Source: Acidimicrobiia bacterium
GTDB taxonomy: Bacteria > Actinomycetota > Acidimicrobiia > Acidimicrobiales > Ilumatobacteraceae
Length of the DNA stretch: 5,703 nucleotides
Direction: 5' to 3'
Assembly: GCA_013815505.1 (NCBI GenBank)
Contig: JACDGA010000129.1
Span: 1-5,703 of the forward strand
Shown: one piece after another, positions 1-5,240 of the stretch
Position numbering within the stretch: position 1 is the first letter of the stretch
How the letters are laid out: each line of letters starts with the position of its first letter
Program-made: the position numbers and the translations under genes
Notes under the pieces: generated by a model
Told to the model about the DNA's origin: nothing
Seen by the model: only the letters and a program-made list of their open reading frames with translations
Databases searched by the model: none

Positions 1-1001
1 GGCGACGTCTCGGTCATCCCCCACGCCTGCAGGATCGGCAGACCGGTCGACTCCCGATATGCCTCCGACAGCGCCTTCGGCACGGCCGAACCACCGCATG
101 GGATGGCGCGCAGCGACGACGTGTCGCGGCCTTCGAGCTCGGGCAGCACCTGCATCCAGATCGTGGGCACGCCGGCTGCGATCGTCACGCGCTCGTCGAC
201 GATGAGGTCGGCCAGTGCCTTGCCCGACAGGTCGGGTCCCGGCATCACGAGGTCGGCGCCGGCGGCGACGCTGGCGTGGGCGAGTCCCCACGCGTTGGCG
301 TGGAACATCGGGACCACCGGCAGGACGCAGTCACGCTCGTTGACACCGATCGAGTCGGCCATCATCGCCGCCATCGTGTGCAGGAACGTGCTGCGATGGG
401 TGTAGACGACGCCCTTCGGGTTGCCCGTCGTGCCGCTCGTGTAGCACATGCTCGCGGCCCGCTGCTCGTCGTCGACGGCGAACTCGACGGGGTCGGCAGC
501 GGCCAGCAGTTCTTCGTAGTCGTGCACCTCGATCCCGTCGGGAACGCCGGGATCGTCGGCGACCGCGCCGCGGCCGTCCTGCATCACGACGACGTGGCGA
601 ACCGTCTCGAACGACGCCAGGAGTGGCTGCAGCAGCCCGAGCAGCGACGAGTCGGCGAAGATGACCTCGTCCTCCGCGTGGTTCACGATGTACGTCAGCT
701 GTTCGGGGAAGAGGCGCAGGTTGAGCGTGTGCAGCACCCTGCCGCTGCACGGTGCGGCGAAGTACAGCTCGAGGTGGCGTGACGTGTTCCAGGCGAACGT
801 CGCCACGCGGGCGTCGTCGGACAGTCCGAGCGTGTCGAGCACGCCGCCGAGGCGGTGCGTGCGCTCGGCCCAGTCGCGATAGGTGATCCGTTCGGGGCCC
901 GAGGGTTGCGCCGTGGTGACGTGCTTGTGCCCGAAGAAGCGCTCGGCGCGCTCGAAGATGTGGTTGATGGTCAGCGCCGTGACCTGCATCGATCCCTGCA
1001 T
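1..1001 (-). CDS. AMP-dependent fatty acyl-CoA ligase, N-terminal part (runs off window)
   Basis: Activates a fatty acid with ATP to an acyl-adenylate and transfers it to CoA (ANL superfamily, cytoplasmic). I translated the minus strand from ATG at 1001 and the frame stays open to position 1, giving 333 complete codons. The ATP-binding A3 loop YTSGTTGNPKG is at residues 187-197, HRS follows at 202-204, the substrate-pocket segment VVPMFHANAWGL is at 229-240, GGSAVP is at 303-308 and the A5 motif QAWGMTETS is at 325-333. The segment VLHTLNLRLFPEQLTYIVNHAED (89-111) closely resembles the Thermus ttLC-FACS/AlkK type, so a medium- or long-chain substrate is likely. Family members are about 540 residues, so roughly 200 residues, including the mobile C-terminal domain, lie outside the window. 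An in-frame ATG at 989 is the alternative start; I prefer 1001 because a TACCTT -10-like hexamer lies 6 nt upstream. Long ORFs in other frames here are shadows. Confidence 0.94.
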   Translation of the reverse strand, partial: MQGSMQVTALTINHIFERAERFFGHKHVTTAQPSGPERITYRDWAERTHRLGGVLDTLGLSDDARVATFAWNTSRHLELYFAAPCSGRVLHTLNLRLFPEQLTYIVNHAEDEVIFADSSLLGLLQPLLASFETVRHVVVMQDGRGAVADDPGVPDGIEVHDYEELLAAADPVEFAVDDEQRAASMCYTSGTTGNPKGVVYTHRSTFLHTMAAMMADSIGVNERDCVLPVVPMFHANAWGLAHASVAAGADLVMPGPDLSGKALADLIVDERVTIAAGVPTIWMQVLPELEGRDTSSLRAIPCGGSAVPKALSEAYRESTGLPILQAWGMTETS

Positions 1002-1007
1002 GCGACG

Positions 1008-1013
1008 AAGGTA
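1008..1013 (-). promoter_or_regulatory. Candidate -10 element for leaderless acyl-CoA ligase mRNA
   Basis: On the minus strand TACCTT fits the actinobacterial TAnnnT -10 pattern and ends exactly 6 nt before ATG 1001, which would place transcription initiation on or next to the start codon. No convincing Shine-Dalgarno precedes ATG 1001 and I see no clear -35. The hexamer matches the full TATAAT consensus at only 3 of 6 positions, so this rests mainly on spacing and on the same arrangement at another start in the window. Confidence 0.35.
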
Positions 1014-1050
1014 GCCGCCACCCCGAGCCGTCGCCCCAGCGCTGCACGGG

Positions 1051-1056
1051 TAGCGT
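1051..1056 (+). promoter_or_regulatory. Weak candidate -10 element for the DedA-like gene
   Basis: TAGCGT fits TAnnnT and ends 8 nt before the GTG start at 1065. This is compatible with a leaderless or nearly leaderless transcript, since no Shine-Dalgarno is visible in the short upstream spacer. The 63-bp region between the divergent genes (1002-1064) must hold the promoters of both; nothing else recognisable is present in it. Confidence 0.25.
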
Positions 1057-1064
1057 GACGCGCC

Positions 1065-1757
1065 GTGCCAGAACCCGGTGAGACCCACCTCAGCGACGAG
1101 GTCGACGCTGACGCCGACGGCGAGATCGACGCCGAGGTCGAGCGCCCGTGGTGGGGTGTGCTCACGCTCGTCGCCTTCGGCGGCCTCGTGGTGTGCACCA
1201 ACATCGCCAACGCCGTATGGGTCGAATGGATCAACGACGATCCCGAGCGCGTCATTGCGCTCTCGTCGCGCAACCGGTTCCTCGCACTTGCCGTCGGTGC
1301 CGACGTCTCCCCCGTTGCGTTCGTCGTCATCTCGGCGTTGCGCCTCGGGTTGGCGTTCACCGTGTGCCACATGGTCGGACGGGCGTACCGCCAGGACGCC
1401 TACCGCTTCTTCGTCCGGTTCCTGGGGCTGTCGCGCCAGAACGTCGACCAGATGGAGGACGGCTTCGCCAAGGCGCAATGGGTGCTGATCCCGTTCTTCA
1501 TCGGCTCCAACATCGTCGCCGTCATCAGCGGCGTCGAGCGCACCCCGTGGCGACGCCTCGTCGTGCTCTTCCTCATCGGACTCGCCGGGCGGTTGGCGCT
1601 CGTCTGGTGGCTGGCGAACGCCTTCGAGGATCAACTCGACGACGTGCTCGATTTCGTCGCCAAGTACCAGTGGTGGTTCCTGATCGGCTCGATCGCGATC
1701 GTCGTCCTCGCGAACTGGCGCAACCTGCGGCGCGGCTCCGGCGCATCACGACGATGA
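1065..1757 (+). CDS. Divergent DedA/SNARE-associated (VTT) family-like membrane protein
   Basis: 230 residues. The GTG at 1065 is the first possible start because an in-frame TGA lies at 1056-1058. After an acidic N-terminus (residues 1-27) there are hydrophobic segments at about 31-53, 80-105, 137-156, 164-187 and 202-217. The order resembles DedA proteins: a GR followed by a basic/aromatic stretch (105-120), an acidic QMEDGFAKAQW helix (129-139), a hydrophobic segment where DedA has RFxPGxR (here IPFFIGSN, 142-149), then SGVERTPWRR (155-164) matching the usual AGxxxMxxRRF, and two final membrane helices. DedA proteins are linked to lipid scrambling or transport and proton-motive-force homeostasis. 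The diagnostic Arg and Pro-Gly of the motif are absent, so any conserved transport activity is doubtful. I infer the family from this architecture; a plain hypothetical membrane protein is the conservative label. Tpx follows 30 nt downstream on the same strand. Confidence 0.75.
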   Translation: MPEPGETHLSDEVDADADGEIDAEVERPWWGVLTLVAFGGLVVCTNIANAVWVEWINDDPERVIALSSRNRFLALAVGADVSPVAFVVISALRLGLAFTVCHMVGRAYRQDAYRFFVRFLGLSRQNVDQMEDGFAKAQWVLIPFFIGSNIVAVISGVERTPWRRLVVLFLIGLAGRLALVWWLANAFEDQLDDVLDFVAKYQWWFLIGSIAIVVLANWRNLRRGSGASRR

Positions 1758-1775
1758 AGCAGGCACGGAAGCTGG

Positions 1776-1781
1776 TACAAA
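1776..1781 (+). promoter_or_regulatory. Candidate -10 element upstream of tpx
   Basis: TACAAA ends 6 nt before ATG 1788, the same spacing as the TACAAT before the AraC gene. It would give a leaderless tpx mRNA independent of the upstream membrane-protein gene. The last base departs from TAnnnT and no good -35 is visible. GAGAG directly abuts the ATG, too close to be a normal Shine-Dalgarno. Confidence 0.35.
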
Positions 1782-1787
1782 CGAGAG

Positions 1788-2282
1788 ATGGCTGACATCA
1801 CGCTCCGCGGCAATCCGTTCCACACCTCCGGCGACCTCCCCGACGTCGGCAGCGATGCGCCAACGTTCACGCTCGCCGGTGGCGACCTCTCCGACGTGAC
1901 GCCGGCGCAGTTCGAGGGCCAGCGGGTCGTGCTCAACATCTTCCCCAGTGTCGACACGGGCGTGTGCGCAGCGAGCGTGCGGGCGTTCAACGAGCGGGCG
2001 GCGAGCCTCGACGACGCGACGGTGCTGTGCGTCTCAGCCGACCTGCCGTTCGCACTCGGACGGTTCTGTGGCGCCGAGGACATCCAGAACGTCACGACAG
2101 CGTCGAGCTTCCGCAGCTCGTTCGGCGAGGACTACGGCGTCACGATCGCCGACGGGCCCATGGCCGGACTGCTCGCCCGGGCCGTGGTCGTCGTCGACGC
2201 CAATGGCAACGTCGCGTACACCGAGCTGGTGCCCGAGATCGGCCAGGAGCCGAACTACGACGCCGCGATCGCCTCCCTGTAG
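1788..2282 (+). CDS. tpx: Thiol peroxidase Tpx (atypical 2-Cys peroxiredoxin)
   Basis: Reduces hydrogen peroxide and alkyl hydroperoxides in the cytoplasm using thioredoxin as electron donor. The 164 residues align along their full length with E. coli Tpx from memory: GNP near the N-terminus (8-10), FTLAGGDLSDVT (27-38), the peroxidatic-site block NIFPSVDTGVCAASVR (50-65) with catalytic Cys60 and Thr57, SADLPFALGRFCGAE (83-97) with resolving Cys94, and the conserved Arg131 in ARAVVVVD. Cys81 corresponds to the third cysteine of E. coli Tpx. Length is normal for the family and the ATG start retains the usual N-terminal strand. The gene is 30 nt downstream of the DedA-like gene, so it may be co-transcribed, but a -10-like hexamer just upstream suggests its own promoter. 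It converges on the DUF1772 gene. Confidence 0.97.
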   Translation: MADITLRGNPFHTSGDLPDVGSDAPTFTLAGGDLSDVTPAQFEGQRVVLNIFPSVDTGVCAASVRAFNERAASLDDATVLCVSADLPFALGRFCGAEDIQNVTTASSFRSSFGEDYGVTIADGPMAGLLARAVVVVDANGNVAYTELVPEIGQEPNYDAAIASL

Positions 2283-2395
2283 CGGGCTCGTCGTCCGCTG
2301 CGCTTCCTCCTCGCGCCTTGTGCGTCTCGTCGCTGGCGCTTCCCTCGACGCGCGCAGTTGCGTCGTCGACGCGCTTGCCTCGTCGTCCGCTGCTC
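2283..2395. repeat. Convergent spacer with degenerate CGCTT-phased repeats and a 14-bp direct repeat
   Basis: This 113-bp spacer lies between the stops of tpx and the DUF1772 gene. CTCGTCGTCCGCTG occurs exactly at 2287-2300 and again at 2379-2392. CGCTT followed by a C-rich TCCTC/TCCCTC/GCCTC stretch recurs at 2301, 2337 and 2372, spacing 36 and 35 nt, so the region reads as about two and a half degenerate units. Small inverted repeats are present (CGACGC 2346-2351 with GCGTCG 2360-2365; GCGTC 2360-2364 with GACGC 2368-2372) that could act as a bidirectional transcription end, but there is no T-tract. Base composition is as in the flanking genes, so chance in CG-rich DNA is a real alternative. 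Confidence 0.4.
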
Positions 2396-2884
2396 TCACT
2401 CCGCTCGTATCGAGAGGACGAACGCGATCGTCGCCAGCAGTGAGCTGACCGCGCGCACGTGGTTGCCTGCCGTCCACGTCCGTGCGTAGTCCCTCCACGC
2501 TCCGATCGACGCGGGCGACGCGGCGTCGAGCAGGTCGAGGTCGTTGTTGCGCGGGACGTGGAACACGATCGTCAGCCCGAGCGTGCCGACGAGGTAGAGC
2601 CCGGCAGCAACGAGCTGGTACACCGACGCCGCCTCGTCGAGCCGACCGATGGACGGCACCACGGCGGCGGCGCAGACGACACCGGTGCCCATCAGCGACA
2701 CGAGCAGCACCGGCGAGCTGTTGGCCGACTGATTGATCGCCTGCATGGCCCGCAGACCCTCTGGCGGTGCGATGCGGCGCAGGCCCGACATCGCGATCGT
2801 GGAGAAGGCGAGGAAGAACCCGCCCATCGCGCCCGTGCCAACGGCACCGACAACACCGAGCACGTGGCGCGTGCCGTCGACCAT
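2396..2884 (-). CDS. DUF1772 / anthrone-oxygenase-like membrane protein
   Basis: 162 residues from ATG 2884. This start overlaps the stop of the upstream gene as TGATG and has a GAGG Shine-Dalgarno 7 nt upstream; a start 16 codons further upstream is open but lacks this support. Hydrophobic segments at about 7-31, 56-77, 88-108 and 142-159 predict four membrane helices. Family-typical motifs are GGFFLAFSTIAMSGL (21-35), AMQAIN (46-51), a T-x-x-x-x-VPRNNDL segment (105-116) resembling the usual VPLNN, and W-x-x-Y-x-x-x-W-x-x-x-NHVR (130-144). Characterised fungal relatives oxidise anthrones to anthraquinones without a known cofactor; bacterial members are largely uncharacterised. It is translationally coupled to an NAD(P)-binding reductase-like protein, which suggests a joint redox step on a small molecule. 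The substrate is unknown and the enzymatic role is inferred from family only. Confidence 0.88.
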   Translation of the reverse strand: MVDGTRHVLGVVGAVGTGAMGGFFLAFSTIAMSGLRRIAPPEGLRAMQAINQSANSSPVLLVSLMGTGVVCAAAVVPSIGRLDEAASVYQLVAAGLYLVGTLGLTIVFHVPRNNDLDLLDAASPASIGAWRDYARTWTAGNHVRAVSSLLATIAFVLSIRAE

Positions 2885-3750
2885 CACGCCACCTCGGTCG
2901 ACGAGCCGGCGACACCGCCGTCGAGGGTCCACGCACCACTGGCGGCGACGGTCGCGGCGTAGTCGGAGAATGAGCGCGCGGGACGGCCGAGCGCCTCCTG
3001 CACGCCGTACTGCACCGCCGAGTTGCGCCCGTCGAGGATGCTCGTGAACAACTCAGCCAGCGGTTCGACCTCTTCGGCGGGCAGGCCACCGGCGATCGCT
3101 TCAGCGGCGAACTCGTCCACCGTCACCGAGACGTAGTCGATGCCGCGTCCGGTCACCGTGCTGAGCTCGGCGGCGACCTCGGCGAAGGTCAATGCCTGGG
3201 GACCGGTGAGTTCGTACACCCGGCCCGCGTGTCCCGGCTGCGTCAGCGCCGCGACGACAACGTCGGCGATGTCGTCGGCGTCCACGAACGGTTCGGCGAC
3301 ATCGCCCGCTGGGAGCGCGATGGTGCCCTTGCGCACGAAGTCGGTGAGGAAGTCCTCGCTGAAGTTCTGGGCGAACCAGCTGCACCGCACGACGGTGGTG
3401 GGCACGCCGCTGGTCAGCAAGATCTGTTCGCAACGCTGCGCCGCAGGTTCGCCCCGCCCGGACAACAGCACGAGGTGCGCCACCTCACGCTCGACGGCGA
3501 GCCGGCGGAGCGCCTCGATTGCGTCGGTTGCGCCCGGAATGGCGAGATCGGGGTAGTACGTCACGTACGCCTTCGTCACGCCGTCGAACGCCGCGTCCCA
3601 CGTCGACGAGTCGTTCCAGTCGAACGTCACCTCGGACGAACGCGAGGCCAAGCTGTTGGGGACGCCCGCAGCGGTGAGCCGGGCTGCGACGCGGCGGCCC
3701 GTCTTGCCGCCGCCGCCGATGAGGAGGACGGTGTCGTGGTTGTCGTTCAT
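2884..3750 (-). CDS. Atypical NmrA-like NAD(P)-binding protein (ergot-alkaloid-biosynthesis-like subfamily)
   Basis: 288 residues from ATG 3750. The N-terminal Rossmann strand VLLIGGGGKTGRR (8-20) carries the glycine-rich dinucleotide loop. FDWNDSSTWDAAFDGV (43-58), YPDLAIPGA (66-74), LVLLSGRG (93-100), a TTVVRCSWFAQNFSEDF stretch (118-134), FVDADDIADV (155-164) and YELTGPQALTFAEVA (179-193) follow the NmrA/atypical SDR pattern. The FDW...STW segment and pre-loop GGGGKTG recall the subfamily named for a fungal ergot alkaloid cluster protein. No YxxxK catalytic pair is seen, as in other NmrA-type members, so it may be a quinone/azo-type reductase or a redox sensor. An in-frame ATG at 3759 (three codons earlier) is the alternative start; open frame further upstream overlaps the AraC gene and is not credible. 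The gene is divergent from the AraC regulator and coupled by TGATG to the DUF1772 gene. Confidence 0.9.
   Translation of the reverse strand: MNDNHDTVLLIGGGGKTGRRVAARLTAAGVPNSLASRSSEVTFDWNDSSTWDAAFDGVTKAYVTYYPDLAIPGATDAIEALRRLAVEREVAHLVLLSGRGEPAAQRCEQILLTSGVPTTVVRCSWFAQNFSEDFLTDFVRKGTIALPAGDVAEPFVDADDIADVVVAALTQPGHAGRVYELTGPQALTFAEVAAELSTVTGRGIDYVSVTVDEFAAEAIAGGLPAEEVEPLAELFTSILDGRNSAVQYGVQEALGRPARSFSDYAATVAASGAWTLDGGVAGSSTEVA
2889..2895 (-). promoter_or_regulatory. Ribosome binding site deciding the DUF1772 start
   Basis: GAGGTGG on the minus strand, inside the last codons of the NmrA-like gene, places GAGG 7 nt before ATG 2884. It is the clearest Shine-Dalgarno in the window. Together with the TGATG stop/start overlap it supports translational coupling of the two genes. 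Confidence 0.7.
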
Positions 3751-3791
3751 AGCGTCCATCAAGCCAGACTGGCGTGAGCGCTTCCATAGCT

Positions 3792-3815
3792 GAGATGAAC
3801 AAGAACATTCGTCTC
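3792..3815. promoter_or_regulatory. 24-bp imperfect dyad, candidate operator between divergent genes
   Basis: GAGATGAA (3792-3799) and TTCGTCTC (3808-3815) form inverted arms matching at 7 of 8 positions, separated by 8 bp (centre between 3803 and 3804). The site sits in the short spacer between the NmrA-like gene and the AraC gene and overlaps the -35 and spacer of the candidate AraC promoter. A protein bound here could control both directions. The likely binder is the adjacent AraC regulator or another dimeric repressor; AraC-type regulators often use direct rather than inverted half-sites, which argues for caution. Confidence 0.45.
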
Positions 3816-3825
3816 CGTCTACAAT
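3796..3825 (+). promoter_or_regulatory. Candidate promoter of the AraC gene, leaderless
   Basis: TACAAT at 3820-3825 matches the -10 consensus at 5 of 6 positions and ends 6 nt before ATG 3832, so transcription would begin at or next to the start codon. A TGAACA hexamer at 3796-3801 (4 of 6 to TTGACA) lies 18 bp upstream as a possible -35. No Shine-Dalgarno precedes ATG 3832. This is the best promoter in the window. Confidence 0.6.
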
Positions 3826-3831
3826 CGCGGG

Positions 3832-4824
3832 ATGGATTCGGTCGCTGCCTTCCTCGACGGTCCACGCGCCCGTCAGGCGTTCGTGCTCCAGGCCGTGCTC
3901 GATCCACCGTGGTCGCTGTACGTACGCGACGAGGCGCCACTGACGGTGCTGGCGATGACTCGCGGCGAGGCGTGGATCGCGAGCAATGGCACCGACCCGT
4001 GTCGTTTTCGTGTCGGCGACGTGGCGATCATGCGCGGGCCCGATCACTACACCGTCGCCGACGATCCGACGTCACCCGTCAGCATCGTCATCGAGCCCGG
4101 GCAGCGCTGTCTGTCACCTGATGGCGAGCCGCTCACAGAGCGGTTCGCGCGTGGCGTCCGCACATGGGGCAACTGCCCGCCCGGTAGCGACGGGACGATG
4201 TCGATGCTCGTCGGAACGTACGTGACCGACAGCCACATCGGCCGCCGGCTGCTCGACGCGCTGCCGGTGATGACGCTGCTGCGCGACGACGAGTGGGACA
4301 GTCCACTCGTGTCGCTGCTCGGCGACGAGGTCATCCGCGACGCGCCAGGACAGGGCGTGGTGCTCGATCGACTCCTCGATCTCCTCCTCGTCTCCGCCCT
4401 GCGGGCGGCGTTCGGTCGCCACGCCGGCGATCTCGACGAGGACGGCAGGCGTGATGCCCATGGGCCGTGGGGCTGGTTCCGTGCTCACGCCGATCCCGTC
4501 GCCGGCCCGGCGCTGCGCCTGATCGAGGACGACCCGTCGCAGGCCTGGACCGTCGCCGCCCTTGCATCGAAGGTCGGGGTGTCACGTGCCCATCTGGCGC
4601 GGCGATTCAGCGACGCCGTTGGCGAGCCACCGATGACCTACCTCACGTCGTGGCGTATGGCGTTGGCCGCTGATCTCATGCTCGCCGCCGACTCGACCGT
4701 GACGGCGGTGGCGCAGCAGGTCGGCTACGGCAGCCCGTTCACGTTCAGCACGGCGTTCAAGAGGGCCCACGGCACCAGTCCACGGGCGTACCGCAACACC
4801 GCAGCCGAGCGCGACACAGCGTGA
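3832..4824 (+). CDS. AraC-family transcriptional regulator (AraC-binding-like cupin N-terminus)
   Basis: 330 residues. Residues about 5-200 resemble the cupin-like AraC-binding domain (LTVLAMTRGEAWIA 37-50, CRFRVGDVAIMRGPDHYTVAD 57-77, later GTYVTDSHIGRRLLDALP 128-145). The C-terminal DNA-binding domain begins near DPVAGPALRLIEDDP (221-235), continues with WTVAALASKVGVSRAHLARRFSDAVGEPPMTYLTSWRM (first HTH and linker, about 239-276) and ends with the second HTH TVTAVAQQVGYGSPFTFSTAFKRAHGTSPRAYR (289-321). These are canonical AraC/XylS features. Relatives are usually activators or dual regulators responding to a small ligand; the ligand here is unknown. It is divergent from the NmrA-like/DUF1772 operon, its most likely target, with a dyad in the shared spacer. 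ATG 3832 is chosen because the -10 TACAAT is 6 nt upstream. Confidence 0.95.
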   Translation: MDSVAAFLDGPRARQAFVLQAVLDPPWSLYVRDEAPLTVLAMTRGEAWIASNGTDPCRFRVGDVAIMRGPDHYTVADDPTSPVSIVIEPGQRCLSPDGEPLTERFARGVRTWGNCPPGSDGTMSMLVGTYVTDSHIGRRLLDALPVMTLLRDDEWDSPLVSLLGDEVIRDAPGQGVVLDRLLDLLLVSALRAAFGRHAGDLDEDGRRDAHGPWGWFRAHADPVAGPALRLIEDDPSQAWTVAALASKVGVSRAHLARRFSDAVGEPPMTYLTSWRMALAADLMLAADSTVTAVAQQVGYGSPFTFSTAFKRAHGTSPRAYRNTAAERDTA

Positions 4825-4851
4825 TCGGTCGGCCGACGGGACGGGTCTGAC

Positions 4852-5238
4852 GTGCAGTGGATCGTCGACGGCAACAACGTGATGGGCGCAGGTGCCGACG
4901 GCTGGTGGAACGATCCCGTCGGCGCAGCGGCCCGCCTGACGCAGGTGATCGCCGAGTGGTGCCGAAGCCATGACGACGTGGTCACGATCGTGTTCGACGG
5001 CCGGCCCGAGCAGCGCCTGTCCGAGCTCGCCGGCGGCAACCTCAGCGTCGGCTTCGCCCGGCGTCCCGGCCGCGACGCAGCCGATGACCGCATCGTCGAG
5101 ATGGTGGAGGACGTCTTCTCCGCCGAGCCGGCGCTGCACGTCGTGACGTCGGACAAGGGACTCGCCGCCCGTCTCCCGCCCGGCGTGCGCGTGGAGGGCG
5201 CCGGCCGCTTTCGTGCCCGCCTCGGTTTCGACCGCTGA
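4852..5238 (+). CDS. Small NYN/PIN-like domain protein, predicted ribonuclease (YacP-like)
   Basis: 128 residues. The NYN fold is a PIN-like metal-dependent nuclease domain. VDGNNVMG (5-12) gives the first acidic residue Asp6 and the diagnostic DGNN; VTIVFDGRP (44-52) gives Asp49; GRDAADDRIVEMV (73-85) supplies Asp78/Asp79; VVTSDKGLAARL (97-108) supplies Asp101. These would form the acidic active site. RNA as substrate is inferred from YacP/Rae1-type relatives. The GTG at 4852 is the only start that keeps the first beta strand: an in-frame TGA, which is also the AraC stop, lies 27 nt upstream and no other start codon intervenes. The short gap suggests co-transcription with the AraC gene. No strong Shine-Dalgarno is seen. 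Its stop is 2 nt from the stop of convergent dapB. Confidence 0.85.
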   Translation: MQWIVDGNNVMGAGADGWWNDPVGAAARLTQVIAEWCRSHDDVVTIVFDGRPEQRLSELAGGNLSVGFARRPGRDAADDRIVEMVEDVFSAEPALHVVTSDKGLAARLPPGVRVEGAGRFRARLGFDR

Positions 5239-5240
5239 AA

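Noticed and set aside
276..782. Plus-strand ORF of 168 residues antisense to the ligase
   Set aside because: A shadow of the codon-biased minus-strand gene, with no start signal or recognisable domain.
331..1047. Long minus-strand ORF of 238 residues over the acyl-CoA ligase region
   Set aside because: Arg/His-rich translation with no family motifs; the true ligase frame on the same strand carries all ANL motifs and is open from 1001 to the window edge.
2346..2372. Rho-independent terminator between tpx and the DUF1772 gene
   Set aside because: Only short 5-6 bp stems and no T-tract on either strand; kept only as small dyads in the spacer annotation.
2034..3089. Minus-strand ORF of 351 residues spanning tpx, the spacer and the DUF1772 gene
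   Set aside because: Crosses three well-supported genes out of frame; low-complexity Arg/Ala translation is typical of a shadow frame in high-GC DNA.
3751..4047. N-terminal extension of the NmrA-like gene to an upstream start at 4047
   Set aside because: It would overlap the AraC coding region by over 200 bp and add residues before the Rossmann strand, which normally lies at the extreme N-terminus.
4582..5139. Minus-strand ORF of 185 residues antisense to the AraC 3' end and the NYN gene
   Set aside because: Both plus-strand genes beneath it have clear family motifs, while this frame has none.
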